A DNA stretch of 64,000 bases from Ampelocalamus luodianensis (GCA_036346255.1 CM070634.1:69582476-69646475); one strand, 5' to 3'; shown: positions 22,927-36,117, numbered from the stretch's first letter. Made by a program: numbers and translations. Notes: a model not told the origin generated them from the letters alone.

Positions 22927-22994
22927 CGTCCATGACCGTGGACACGGCTATTCGAACAGTTTATACCCTGCAGGGGTGTACATCTTTACCCACA
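22927..22994 (-). other. LTR hairpin module, gypsy B 5' LTR
   Basis: Plus strand: GTCC, 8 bases, GGAC; CTATTCGAACAG; CCCTGCAGGG; GTGTACATCTTTACCCACA. In the sense RNA the middle hairpin has a G-U pair in place of A-U. Confidence 0.75.
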
Positions 22995-24888
22995 TGACTT
23001 AGTTAGCCCGTTGCCTTCGGATGCCTCCGAATGATGACACACTTCCTTTGGTATGCCGACCGGGGAAACTAAGATTTGGTATTTTTCAACAAGTTAACAC
23101 TATTGAGTTGGACCCCCATGTGTGAACTAATCCCATAGTGTAGGCTACACCACCTACTAACCACAGGGCACACATGTTGTGTCAGTAATGCCGATCCAAA
23201 CAATTTAAAACGAATTGGGCTCACCACCCATAATAGAATGCTATCGGCACCATTAAGGTATCGTATACGCGACGAGGCACATATACGCCTCACCCTCCTA
23301 AGAACATCCGATCTCGACATACAAAGCTCACATGGCATAAAACGCAGTCCTCGCACCTAAGCATCTATGCCATGCAAGGCCAATACACATATCCTTACTC
23401 TCTGTTTCCAACTCAATAGTCTCAACATTTTACTTAACCAAACAGCGCCCATACACTCGCATGTGGAAGTACGTGGGGACTTGAATTGAATAATCGAGTT
23501 CGGTCCTTAATTAACCTGCACAAGTCCACCACAAAACCCAATCTCGTGCACGAAAGCACCATCACTAACTTCCTCTTGTCCGATCAATTTAAATTTCAAA
23601 TACAAGACTGATTTAAAGGAACTGGACAAAGAGTTTGAAATGACAACATTCAGATTGTGATTCCCATGTTTGACAAGATATGCTTGTCAAACTCTAAAAT
23701 CTCTAGATCGCATATCTAAGCCAAATCGAGAATAGACCATATATTATACAAGACTACACTAGAGTTGAGTGTATGGTCATAATCAAGGTAATCCACCATG
23801 TCGTGTCATAGCTAACTATTACAAGTCATATTTTGGATTTTCGGACAAATAGCATGCTCGAGATATCACCGGATTTGTAAAGACTATTGTACAAAACTGG
23901 TTCAATATGGTGCAAAGAGGATGCTTGCCTTGGTAATAATAGACTTACATTGCGTGCCTCATTGCTCGAGAAAAGATTCGATGGCTTCAACAGAACCAGA
24001 TTCTAAAGAAACAATAAGATCCAATAAATACCAAAACTGACAATAAGTCCAACATGGGAGAAATATGCATGATCAATCTAGAAATGCATGATTACAGTAT
24101 GCTTAAGCCATAACTACCCATAATAATGATAATATCCCATTATCTAGCTCACTGTTTTCAAAAGACAGAAATTAGAGTTTATTGCAAAGTTCCAGTTTTC
24201 AGATTTGAAAAGAGCTGAAAACAGGACAGATTGCAATTTTCGGAAATAGAAATATAGATCATGCAAAAGTTCATAAATGAATCTTAGCATGATCTTTTAG
24301 GGTAATTAATATCCCAAACCAACTTTAGTCTAACCCTAACTAGTTAGATTGCAAAAGCTAAAGCAAAAACCTATTTTGTCGGTTGAGCCGACAAGAGAAC
24401 AGAGACAGATTTCAACTAAGAGTCAAAATAGATAATGACAAGAATTGAAAGACCAACTTGTCATGCTGCTAGGGTTTAGTCAAAACCTAAATAAGATGAT
24501 AGGTTGACAGGAAGAACCCTAAGTCTTGAAAACGACAGGAAAAACCGAAAAGGCATAATATCAACTTTTCAGTTTGAAGCAAGATTAAGCTACTGATGCT
24601 TAAAAGAATGATTCACAGGAGCTTCTCAAGTCCTTAAGATGCTCAAGATGTTAACAGCTAGGGTTTAACTTACTGTAAGAAGAAATATGCTAAGGGTTAC
24701 GACAACCCGATGTTGAACAACAGAGAGTTAAACTCTGATTTAACCTACAAAAGATAACCAATCTTGATTGTAAGTGTAACCAGAGTTTAAGATGGATAAG
24801 CGATGAGCAAGAAGCAAGAAACTCCACTGGTTAACAAGAAAAGGATGAGCTTCAGTGGTCAACAATGGCTGCAGCTCAAAAACTAGGG

Positions 24889-24896
24889 TTTATATA
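24889..24896 (-). promoter_or_regulatory. Probable TATA box, gypsy B 5' LTR
   Basis: Sense TATATAAA, identical in context to the copy at 14455. This LTR would drive the element's transcript. Confidence 0.62.
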
Positions 24897-25805
24897 TGTG
24901 GATGTGGAGCTACAGAGCAAGAGAGAAAGATCTAGAGTTGATGAGGTGTCCATTTAGGGCTAATTATCCCAAAAATTAGTTGCAAAAACTTTGGGATAAT
25001 CCTCTCCTTGATTTCCGCAGAAAATCGCGACCGAGAGAGGAAGGAGATAAGAGCCAAGCGACATGTGGGCCCCATTGTCATCCTCACCGCGCACTCGTAA
25101 AGGCTCGAACAAATGTCAGCCGTCCGATTGGAAATAAGCGGCTACGATAAATAGAGAGATTAAATGATTTGAATCGGTATCATTTAATATGGACCGCACG
25201 ATCAAGATCGATCGAACGAGATTAAAACGAAATCCCGATGGTGCTGCGGGTTCCGCTTTCAAGCGAGACGCTGGATTGAAATCCAACGATCAATTAAAAG
25301 ATATACACGCCACCCTTTTAGATGCGATGGTTTAACACCGTTGGATTTAATTTCTACGATCGGGATGTAAATTGAACCGGATGGTCCGATTGCATACACC
25401 CATGTGGTCCGCACGATTAAAATCCAACGATCCATCGATTTTGGGCTTTAAAGGCCCACGGTCTAAATGGAGTGCCGTAGGATTGAAATCCAAAGGCCCA
25501 CATTAACGCGCGCCTCGATTTCAAATTGAAATAAGCGATACCGCTAGATCAGGATGGACGGCCACGACAGCGGGATCCGAGTCGTCCGAATGCATACGGA
25601 TCTGGGCCATACAATGAAGATCCAACGGTCCGGAGGAGTGCGAGCTTTAAAACACGCGGGAAAGGAAAAAGCCGAGGATTTGGATCTAACGGTGAAATAA
25701 AAATGCGCCTTTAGGTTTAAAACGAAAAGCGCGCCGTTGGATCGAGAACGAACGGTGGAGATCAAACATGGATCCGAGTTGTCCGGTTGCACGATCGATC
25801 ACGCT

Positions 25806-25825
25806 CGTTGGATCAAGATCCAACG
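25806..25825. repeat. U3 palindrome in gypsy B 5' LTR
   Basis: CGTTGGATC, AA, GATCCAACG, the sister of the copy at 15390. Confidence 0.85.
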
Positions 25826-26503
25826 GTGGAAGTTGATCGCGTACGTGGGCGGCAGGTGATATCGTGAGCTCGCCTGCTCGATTGAAGATCGACGCTCGCA
25901 AAGACGCATGCGTTTTGAACTTGCGCCCATCGTGACCGAGTCGCATCGAGACGATTGGGTTGGACCGAGACACATGAGGCTGGGTCGTTCTGATCAAGGG
26001 TCGGGTTTGGACCGGTTTGGTTGACCAAACCTTATTCATATATTTAAAAGGTTTGACTGGGACTTTAAAAATAGCAAATAAATTTATAAAATCATGAAAT
26101 TTTTACTGTAAGCTACTGGGATGATATATTTCCCAGATAAATTTCATAAACCACATTTTCACTTTATAAAATACATAAATATCTATTTCAGGCCGAAAAT
26201 GTTTATTTAAAGACCATAAATTTTCTTTAAGTCCAAATAATTTCTGAAAATGCAACAAAATATTTTTAGCCAAGGTAATTTATCTAGGCTTTAATAAAAA
26301 TACTTCCCAGTCATAATACAAGTTTTACCTTGTACTCCTTTAAATATTCCAAACAAGTCTTTGGACTTTGGCAAAAAGGAAGGTTTTATTTGGTAACAGC
26401 AACTCCCAACAGAGATTAAGAACAGTAATAATATGAACAGTAGCCCATTACTGTTCATAATACTGATTGTTACTGTTGATAAAAGTGGGGCTGTTACAGT
26501 ATT

Positions 26504-27077
26504 GAAAACCCTAGAAATGAATAAAAGGGTGACGTCGAAAGCATATTTTCTAAGGCTTCTAAACTAAAGGTAGCTTTTCTCATTTTTACATTTTTCTGGA
26601 TTTTATTAACTTATATGTGGGCCCTACTTGTTAGTGACTCATCTTTTTATTTCATAATTTCATTTATAAAATCTATGACAGTCTCACATGTCATGGACTC
26701 ATTAGTTTATTAACTAAAGGATTAAATCCCGATTTGATTTAATCTACCAATAGCTGGGGTCCATATGTCAATTTCTGTTAAAATACATTTTGAATTAGAT
26801 TTCTGTTAAACTTTTCATACCCTCACTACACTGAACCACTATCATGTAGTGCTAATCCTCTCCTAATCTCCTGGGTCAATCGCATTGCTAATAGTCATGG
26901 CTCGAGGCCCTAAGGTTGCCTAAGGCGAGCCGACGGTGATGTCCCGTGGCAGCACCATAGGATTCACTAGTGATTTCGGCGTAAACGCCCGAAACTACTC
27001 AAATTAAAGGATGCTTATGCTCTAGTAGCTCACCTCGATTATGAGGAAGGTGTCAATGAAGTCGACGAAGGTCCAAG
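26504..27077 (-). mobile_element. CACTA 5' non-coding part, segment 1
   Basis: By target duplications this stretch joins the transposase start (left, across gypsy B) to 37860 (right, across solo LTR F). It is AT-rich at first, then mixed. A possible splice donor GAGGTGAGCT is seen on the minus strand near 27030. I see no protein domain. Assignment to the CACTA rests on the nesting, not on sequence recognition, and another old insertion inside it cannot be excluded. Confidence 0.5.
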
Positions 27078-27740
27078 TGTAACACCCCAGCCTGACAAAG
27101 GCCTAGAATGTTACTGAATTAAATAATTTAAACAAGTTAAGCAAAAATATCCTACAAAATTTCGGCAGAACCTCCTTTGTATAGTTACCTATACCGGAGG
27201 TTCCAACTAACAAATATAACACATAAAAGTATTCCAACTTGCAATTCAATTAAGACTAAATCTAAACTGGCTATTCGTTACTATAACATCCATAGCAACC
27301 AAACATATACGTTATCGATCAAGAACATTCAAAAACATCTATCCGATTATTACAGTTTACTCCAAGCAAAGCAATGATCATAAAGTGTACTTTAAGTAAT
27401 TCATTCCGCTACTAATAAATTCTCTTTTGCATTCCAATGTGGGTAGATCGTGCGTTAGTGCAACAAGGCTAATCCCTCCTTTCCCCCATGCATGCCGATC
27501 TCGTAAGAGTACCTAAAACACAACAAACAACAAGAGGTGAGTCCAAAGGCTCAGCAAATATAATAAATGGCATAAACAATATACATGCATGTAATCTCAT
27601 CAACTGTATTATACAAACCACACACCAACTACTTTACATACACATGCTATGCAATATGCTCAACATGCTCTTTATCTTTCTCTTTTTCTTTTGCATTTTA
27701 CCGGTAATGCAAAGTGCAGATCCGTCGATGCACACCCATG

Positions 27741-27818
27741 CCTGTGCCATCTGGCACAGGGACCATTGCCCATACTCCATAGGTATGGGGACCTAAGCCC
27801 ATGCTTTACAAGCATGGG
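27741..27818. repeat. Three tandem hairpins in LTR F
   Basis: CCTGTGCCA/TGGCACAGG (27741-27760), CCCATAC/GTATGGG (27769-27789) and CCCATGCTT/AAGCATGGG (27798-27818), each followed closely by GGACC. They lie about 660 bp from the LTR end, where other LTRs have the three-hairpin module. Confidence 0.8.
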
Positions 27819-28908
27819 GACCTTTAGCCCGTCATAAACATGCCGGGGACCTCAACAATTGCTTAGTCTTCACATGACCAAGACTTCAATAAGCCATCAT
27901 GATGCATAAGTATGAAAACTCAATTTAATATAAGCATGCACCACAGCAACATTGCATATGAATAATCTATTCATACTACAAATACTCATAATCAAGACTT
28001 CATAACCTTCAAACATCCAAAATGACACTTTACTCATTTCACTAGAAACCATGAACATTACCAAACATACCACCATAGCAATCATTGATAACACAAATAC
28101 TCCTAGTATTTATCAAACACTGCCATTCAATGATTTCTATCATATCCATCGTTATACTTGCCTTAACCGCGAGAAAGTGGGGGACGTGCAGAAGGTGCTA
28201 CCTCGGGGATCAAACCACCACCTGAATATAATTATAACGCACGCTAAGATAACAGTAGTAGACTGTCGGGACCCCGGGTATGCAACCCCAGGACCCTCTG
28301 TGCACTCTGAACTAGTCCCAGATCAGTAGCTAGCTCGCACAGTTACAACATCGGTGTAATCACATCCATACAACAAAATAACGATGAAGCGGACAAATTA
28401 ATATTAATAGGTAGCAAAACGGACCTTATGGTCTAGTCTTACAGAGTACGCCACGCAGGGCTTAGCAACAAAATACAACTTGCAGCGGAACATAACATCT
28501 CGTGGGGGGGCACGCGACATTCCCACAGGCAATCGAGTGGAGGACGCGACCTAGTTCGCAAAGTCTTCAGGATACTCCTCTTCATAGAACTCTGAATTTC
28601 CTGGTTCTTCTGTGGGGATTAATCACACAGGGCGCAAGCCGTGAGTACTTTGAATGTACTCAGCAAGTCACAGGGAAATGTATGCAATTATTATTCATGC
28701 GAGGCTAGTCAAGGATGGGTTTATGGCTATTTTGCGGAAAGCAATATTGACAGTAAATACCGTAAGTAGATTGAAAGCACAATTTAAAAGATTAGTACAT
28801 AAGTAATTCAGTTCTTTGCAACAATTAGAGATCAACCCATCCTTTCCATCCAAACAATCAGTTCCACCATTTTAAAGAAAACATCTACCCCTTGCGTGAA
28901 ATCTCTGA

Positions 28909-28984
28909 GCATGTCCGTAACCGGGGACACGGCTATTCGAATAGTTTTTATACACTCTGCAGAGGTTGTACAGCTTTACCCACA
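28909..28984 (-). other. LTR hairpin module, LTR E
   Basis: Plus strand: GTCC, 8 bases, GGAC; CTATTCGAATAG; CTCTGCAGAG; TTGTACAGCTTTACCCACA. The CTCTGCAGAG form matches gypsy A and differs in paired positions from the CCCTGCAGGG form of B, G, H and J. Confidence 0.75.
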
Positions 28985-30873
28985 AGAGATAATCATCTTA
29001 TACTATCAAACGTTTCACGCTTCCGAGGCGTGTGACTAAGAGATTATCACAAGGCCGTTACAAAGCTTTGAACTGGCTAAGAGCTGCCCGCTAAGGTTTC
29101 ACTTCTAACGAGCTTCGCACCCGCTAGATTCGTGCCCCCTCTTGTGCCAGCGAATCAGCACGCTCCACCGCAACAGAACCTAGCCAGCTCATTGCTAATT
29201 ATTAGGCCAGGTCCACCCCATCCTGGACATGTGGTTGCACGAGGTGACCCAGATCAATGGTTCAAGGTTAAGTCCTTAGTTGGTTGCTCAGGCGAGACTA
29301 ATCTACGTCCCAATGTGCGTTACGGCACCCACACTTACTACCATCCACTCGCCCGAGCATAAAACATTTTCGGTTCAAACCGGCCAAAGACCACCCTAGT
29401 CTTGGCACAACATCTTTTAACAAAGGTGGCCGCGCCACGATTTCATAATTCCTTTAGTCACGTTTATTCATACGAGCATGTGATCATGAGTCCCGACGTA
29501 CAACTAAAGCATGGCTAAGCATAATACGATACCTGTGTTGGTAATTTATCAATGTACAACTAGTATAGACCATCCTATGGTGTCCAAGGGTTCATGTCAT
29601 TCAAGGATACATGTCGTTTGCAATTTATCAAGGAGGTATACATCAATTAGGCAATTATTTACCCCCGAACCAATTTAATGTATAAAATGGCAATGCATAT
29701 ATAAATAAAACAATATAGTTTTATAAATATGGGTTCAATATGATCAAAGGTCTATGACTTGCCTTCGTTGAAGAGTTGAGGTGCTTCAGTCGTCGGATCC
29801 GAGAAATCTTCCGAAAAGCCGATTTCTACACGTGCGGAAAGAGCAAAATAAATAAAAAAAACTCCAAATAAATTCCAAACAAATACCAAATTAGCACTAA
29901 CAGCAAGAGGGGGATTTTAGATGAATTTAGAAATTTGAATCACTCGAATCGGAGTTCGAACGAAGAAGTTATGGCATTCCGAAGTTTGGAAAACACATAA
30001 AATGCTGAAAATTGGATTTTCCTCATTTTCTGATTTATTTTTCCAAAGCAAATTCGAATTATTGCGCCAGCTGACGTCAGCGAGGGGATTTTAATTTCCG
30101 GCCGAATTATTTTCCAACGGGAAAATCGGATAAAGCCACGTGGCGCTGACTGGGCAGCCACGTGGGCAGAGGGGGTGACGGGGCACCTCGGTGGCGCTGA
30201 CGTGGCGCCACCTGGACGGCCACGTCGGCACCCGAGCCGTGGCGCTCGAGGCCCGATGGCTCACCGACAAACAGCTGCACGGCGGCCGGCAGCGAGGAGT
30301 CCAGCAGCGAGAGGAGCTCGCGGGGAGCTTGATGCTCACCAGTGTGACGACGCAGCGCGAGGAGGCGGCCGGCGACGGAGAAGAAAACGGCAGCGGGGAG
30401 AGGGCTTCGGCGGCGACGGTGCTCCGGGGGTGGTCCGGGGACGGGGAGGCGCGCACGGGATAGGCGACGCACTGGCGATGCCGAAGGTGAGCTCGGAGGC
30501 GGCGGAGGATGCTCGGAGGCGGCGCAAGAGGCGGCGGCGACCTTTGGTGGCCGACGACGAAGAACGGCAATCGCGGTCGGAGGAGAACGAGAGAGAGGGA
30601 GGGAGAAGGGGGAAACGGAAGAGGGGGAGGAGGCTGTCCCGGGGCTCCCTTTTAAAGGACTCGGGGAGGCCCGAAGGAGGAGGAAGGGGAGGTGGTGTCG
30701 GGGCGGCAATGGCGGTGGCGTGCAGCGAGGACGGCGAAAAGAAGGGGGAAAAGAGGAAGCACAGGCGCTGCGGAGGCGGGAACGAGCAGCGCGAGGTGGG
30801 CGGCGCGCAGCGCTAGGCCCGCGAGGAGGCGCGAGGATTCGCGGGATTCATGGCAGCGCCGCACACGCACAAG

Positions 30874-30879
30874 ACGGCC
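30874..30879. repeat. Target duplication of solo LTR G, left
   Basis: ACGGC(C) here and at 36009-36014. LTR E continues in register across the insertion. Confidence 0.8.
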
Positions 30880-31624
30880 AGTGAGACCCCGGTTTATTAA
30901 ACTTGTAATACTTAACCTTCCACCGGTTCTAGTATCACAAATAGAATAATCCAGCGCCTCGATGAATATGTGCTTCCCAGAACATGCAGCACACATACAT
31001 CATACCAAAGCATGCATCAATTCCATACATCAGAATATAACAAGTCTACCCAAAAGACATACATAATATAAGTTATTACAGAACAGCCGACCGGCCAAAA
31101 GACAGAAGTATCAAATAACAGCGGAAGCAAAATTTGCCATAAGATGGCTTAAACCAAAAGGCGACCGGTTAGCCACATAACACCACAGGGCAACCGACCG
31201 GGCCGCCAAGCTAATCGCCCCTTAAACTGCCACAGCACAACTCACAAAAGTGAGGCCCATCGGACTCACTATCTTCCTCTGCACAATACAAGCAATGCAG
31301 GTGAGTACAAAAATGTACTCGCAAGACTTACGAGTAACAAGCCTAGGCATAGCTACATGAAAGCTGTATCAAAGGAATGTGGTTATATGGTTCTTTGGAC
31401 GCACAAAGCAAGTTTCATTTGCAATATTGTAATAGGTTGAACAGCAGTTTGCAAAATCTGTTTTTAAGCATTTAAATAACAGCGAGTAAACATAAGTAAC
31501 AAGTATCCACCTAGAAGTGACTTTTCCCAAAGCCACCAAAACCTAGCATGAATCCCTGATTCATACCACCCATCAATGTTTATTTAAAAATGTTGGAGTC
31601 TAACTCTTGGAAGACTTCCCCAAG

Positions 31625-31696
31625 CGTGTCCATAACCTAGGACGAGGCTATTCGAATAGTTTTAATCCCTGCAGGGGTGTACCAATGTACCCACAC
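31625..31696 (-). other. LTR hairpin module, LTR G
   Basis: GTCC, 8 bases, GGAC (31628-31643); CTATTCGAATAG; CCCTGCAGGG; GTGTACCAATGTACCCACAC, on the plus strand (antisense to the element). Confidence 0.78.
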
Positions 31697-33386
31697 TTGC
31701 ATCGCCTTTTGCCAAGCTATTAAGCACACTTCCTTTGGTATGCCGGCACGGCTAAGTCCTACGTACCCTTTCCAATGGAATATGCTAATCAAGAGACGCA
31801 CGTATGGGGGTTAATCCTTAGTGATCTGCCGACGAAATATGGATCACAAGGACCCATACGTGGAGCAGGACACACCGGCCTCGGCGATTGTTCCTCTCCC
31901 CACAAACGTGTCCATGTTGCATATAATCAAATATGCAACCCACCACGCGACTCATTAATTAACACAGCCCAAAGTACTCAGCTAAGAGAGGTCCCATATC
32001 CCTCTAGTGTGGTTAGCACGCACAAATGCTTGGTTCGGTGTAACAAGTAGCTCGGTCCTTAATCGACCCGGGCACCATTCCAGACACACCTCAAAACATC
32101 ACACCATCTTACCATTGTGACCAAGTCTAAATTGTTTTCATTTTCAGTTTTAGTTTTGCAATTTAGACATAGCACAAGGCTAAAATATACAGATTATAAC
32201 AGTTTGTGTGATCAAGGTTATCGACAACCGCCTATTTCTACCAATAGCTAAGCATCGCTAAGCATAATGACACGCAAACTACTAAGTGACAAGGGTTCAT
32301 CTAGCGAACCCAAAATCACAGCAAATAACCCTAGGCTTAGTAGTAGAGGAATCAACATTTCCTACTGATAATGCAACTACTGGGCCAACTATCGACAATA
32401 GTTTAAAACAACATAGCAATGCATACATAGAATTTGCAAACAACATATTAGAATTTGAAAATAGTAGGAACAATATGATCAAATGAATGCTACATCTGCT
32501 TGCTCGGTGAAGTGCGAGATCCGGCTGCGTGGCTCAATATCGATAATATTATCTTCGGAACCTAACGCAAAAAGGCGATAAGCAAATAAGAACGAAGAAC
32601 ACCAAATAAACTCCAACAGAAAAAAAAGACATCCAAATCTAATGAAATTTACACAGCAGCTAGTGAATGATTTCAGATAGTGATAGGAACAAGAATCATG
32701 CAATTTGGACAGATATGGACAAAATACCCTTTCTCAGCCTTAAAATCAATCTAATTAATTACTAGTACTGTTCATGACGAAATTTTTCAGAATGATCTAA
32801 GGTATGAAATTTTTATAGTAAGTAGATGATGACATCCTAATAACAGCAAAGTTGGATTTACTAAATTTGGAGTTATACACATTTACTTATGATTTTTCTA
32901 AGGTGTAAATCTAATGCAAGTCATTTTACAGAGTTATGAACATGCTCAAAACTTATTCCATGTGAGAGTATACTATCAGATGAATTTAACAAAACTGATT
33001 TTGCACAAATTGGGATTATACAAAAAAAGATATGCATTTTTCAAGTTTCAAATCTATTTCTGGAATAATCAAAATGACAGAAATCAAGTTATCTTAGTTA
33101 CATCAATTTCTGCTACTGAAGTACTCTTAGATGCATTTTTATATTAAACTTAAGTGACAACAGAAATTATTACAGTTGGAATTATCTAAAAAGGGTTTAA
33201 AATGAATTTGTTACGAATTTCTAAAGTTTCTATACCATTTCTAGTTGTTAAATAAGTACTTACCGAAATACAGACAAACCTAATCCACAGAATATGACGT
33301 GGCCGTTCGACAACCCTCGATCTAAAATGCTACGGCTTACGCGCGCCGGAAACAGCGCACGCGCGCGAAACCTAAACAAAGCCCAC

Positions 33387-33406
33387 CGTTGGATCAAGAT
33401 CCAACG
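33387..33406. repeat. Palindrome in LTR G
   Basis: CGTTGGATC, AA, GATCCAACG, identical to the gypsy B copy at 15390. Unlike the others it lies downstream of the TATA candidate. Confidence 0.82.
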
Positions 33407-35231
33407 CCTCACGAAGGTGTATGCATCCGGACGGTGCGGTTGCCTGGGCCAATCACAGCCGCTGATCTGCAGATGGACGGTCCAGAGCGCATCATCAGTC
33501 GGAGGGTCCGAATGCATACAAGATCTCAACCGTTGATCGTAAGATCGACGGTCAAGAATGATAGAGGCAACCGGAGGGTCCGAATGCACACAAGATCTGG
33601 GCCGCAGATCTGAAAACGAACGGTGGCTAATGATCGAAGCTCAAAGAGAGGTACTGACACGTGGGACCCGCTGTCAGTGACTTCGAGTCACAACCGTGAA
33701 CGTTTTAACCCACGTGCACAGTGCACTGGGCCCACATGTCGGTGAGACAGAGGAACAATTAAGACAGCGATTAATTACCAGGAGCCAATGATTAGCGATT
33801 GACTTAGTAATTAATGTGTCCTAATGACTGGCACGGCTGTGATTTAAGAGATTGGAGGGCCCGCATGTCAGAGACTCAAAAGGTGATTTCTGACAGCGAA
33901 TGCCCCGACACCTTAATTAACTAATGATTAATCCTTAATGATGCCGGAACAGCACGGAGTTGTGCTAGAGGGCGAATTAAGGATGTTGGGCCCACTGGTC
34001 AGTGGCTCAACGACAAAGATTAGGACACCATAATTAACTAATGATTGGCAATCACTGCAATTAATATGCCCTAAACAAATGACGAAAACAGGAGTTCCTC
34101 GCCGGCAAAATCCCGAGCGACTACAACGGCTCGTCGCCGGCGACACTAGCCGCGGCGACGCCCACTAAGAACTAAAATGGAATCGCAATAGCGCCTAGAA
34201 CCTAATGGTGGCATCCTCGCCGGCGGTGAGGGACTAGAACGCTGGCTAGCCGGAAAAGTCTAAAATGGAGTTCTACTGTTAAGCACGAAAACAGCAATGA
34301 GCTCCGCTGCAGTCCAAAGAAGCGGGTGCCAGAGCCTCTAGGGACTAATAAGAAGCTACCTTGGTGAAGGGAAGCTCCAAAGATGGCCGGAGAAGCTTGA
34401 CCACGGAGGAGACTAGCCGGACTTGGAGAAGAAAGATTGAAAATGACGCCCTGAGCCAAGAGAGTGATACCCAAGCATCAATATAGCTTCATTATAGTCC
34501 ACAGAAGCTACATGAGCAAGCAATTTGAAAATGGAGCACTCACCTGAGCTGAGGAAGAAGATGACCAAATTCGGCCGAATTTGAACAAACCCCAAATTGG
34601 ACAATTCCTGAGAATCAAATCCAAAATTAAGTGAGGGGAAATGTTCAAGATAGTAAGGAGATAAACATAGGGTAAAGAAACGTGAAGGAGAACCACTGGA
34701 ACACCAAGAACATCAGAGGAGCTCCACGGGTCAATAATGGCGACTTGCCATTTTCGAGGTGTTAAGCTCCAATTCTGTAAATGGAGCTTGATGGTGGTCT
34801 AAAGAAACACCAGGAAGTGAAAAGGGTGCTTATAAGGCCTTGGAGTCATTAGGGTTCGGACCACAAGCCTTTCGGACGGCAAAGCACAGAGCACAAGGTG
34901 CGGCCGACAAGGAAAAAGGTAGTAGACGTGCATTAGGGTATGGCACGGCCGAACACCTCTCCCACGACCCTCACTGTTGACTAGGGCGGCCGTAGGAAGC
35001 ACGATTTGACACTGCCATCACCCCTACTGTTCATGCACGGCTAGAGGTTGAAGATGACCAGACGAAAGCTCGGGCGATCCTGGGCCTTACGATTTCAATC
35101 GGACGGCTGAGATAACGCCACGCCTCTGAGGTTTAAAACCCAACGAAGGAGATCGCGAGCCCTAGGATTAGAAATGAACGACTCGGATTGCCCCACGTTG
35201 CGAACGTGGTTACAACAGAGGGACAAGCGAG

Positions 35232-35251
35232 CGTTGGATCTTAATCCAACG
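35232..35251. repeat. U3 palindrome in LTR G
   Basis: CGTTGGAT, CTTA, ATCCAACG. It has the same arms and spacer as 6505 in gypsy A and lies about 400 bp upstream of the TATA candidate. Confidence 0.83.
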
Positions 35252-36062
35252 GCTCGGATTCAAGCCAACAACCGGAGGGTCCGAATGTTTCAGAGGATCT
35301 GAACGGTTCGATGGAGATCTTACGGTTGACATTCGAACATGCAACCGGAAGGTCCGAATGTTTACAAGAACAAGGGCCGCGCGATCGAGATCCAACGGAC
35401 GAGAAAGGACGCGCGTTTTAAAAGAAGGGCTCGGTGCAGTTAGGCGGTTCGATCAAATCTATTGACTCGAGCCCGAGTCTGACTCGAACCCGAGTAACAG
35501 TGAAATCAGGTTTTGACTTTTTAAATTAGAACAGAGACTTAGAGGATTTATTTGAGGTAGCAAAACAACTCCAAAAATTATGAAATTTTTACTGGAGCTT
35601 GCTAACCCAGATATTGACCTTGTATAAAATTTTCAGAGGTTTTTATGCTGTGAATAAATCTCCAAAAATTCTGCAAGGCTCTGATTTTAGGTTTGACTGA
35701 AAGTCAAACAAGTTTGACTGCCTCCTGAAGATATTCAAACAATTTCTAAAAATTGTGAAATTTTTCAGAGGGGCCACAAAACATCACAGTAACTTAGGAA
35801 AAATATTTCCCAATGTTGATCACAATATTTGACCAGATTGTTTTTGGAATATCAAAGTTTGGATCAAACAGACTTGTGACATTGTATCTCCATAATCCCT
35901 TGTACAAGAATTGTTTGGTACAACAGAAAATACATGATGTAGGAAAAAGTTTTAATTCTTAGCCATTTTCTTACATTTGAAACACAAGTCCAGAAATGGG
36001 ATGTTACAACGGCCGCGCGAGGAAGAAGAAGGGGGGGTCTGGAGGAGGACGACGAGCTTCGG

Positions 36063-36084
36063 CCGTCCGATCCAGATCGGACGG
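36063..36084. repeat. U3 palindrome in LTR E, CCGTCCGATC type
   Basis: CCGTCCGATC, CA, GATCGGACGG: perfect 10-bp arms. Confidence 0.85.
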
Positions 36085-36117
36085 TCGGGGGTGGAGGGAG
36101 GCGTGGCGGAGGCGGAG

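Larger units (their letters stand above)
11704..26498 (-). mobile_element. Gypsy B, complete 14.8-kb Ty3/gypsy element
   Basis: Two LTRs of about 4.38 kb flank a 6.03-kb interior read on the minus strand, with an exact 5-bp target duplication (GTATT). The LTRs read TGTAACAGCCCC to GGTCCTCACA in sense. The interior order is primer site, pre-gag ORF, gag, protease, RT, RNase H, integrase, chromodomain, hairpin, polypurine tract. It is inserted 15 bp upstream of the CACTA transposase ATG. Coding frames are broken by short indels, so it is not autonomous as read. Confidence 0.95.
22121..26498 (-). mobile_element. Gypsy B 5' LTR (4378 bp)
   Basis: It is the sister of 11704-16089 with the same ends (TGTGAGGACC ... 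GCTGTTACA), followed by the target duplication GTATT at 26499-26503. It keeps the conserved hairpin module better than the 3' copy. No credible coding sequence. Confidence 0.95.
30880..36008 (-). mobile_element. Solo LTR G (5129 bp)
   Basis: It starts AGTGAGACCCCGGTTTATT, a decayed form of the TGTGAGGACCCCGGTTTATT start of LTRs H, C and J, and ends GGGATGTTACA. No gag or pol is inside. It carries the hairpin module near 31625, a TATAAG-type box near 34830 in sense, and CGTTGGAT palindromes at 33387 and 35232. At over 5 kb it is the longest LTR in the window. The rest is AT-rich and unassigned. Confidence 0.88.

Noticed and set aside
26825..26852. CACTACA ... TGTAGTG inverted repeat as a possible CACTA terminus
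   Set aside because: A much better terminus (CACTACTACAAAAAGG with subterminal repeats) is at 38538. The short repeat has no subterminal array beside it.
30091..30820. Overlapping ORFs of 159-213 codons on both strands in the GC-rich part of LTR E
   Set aside because: They are low-complexity Ala/Pro/Arg/Gly translations on both strands at once, without a domain. The longest minus ORF starts upstream of the TATA candidate. They are a composition effect.
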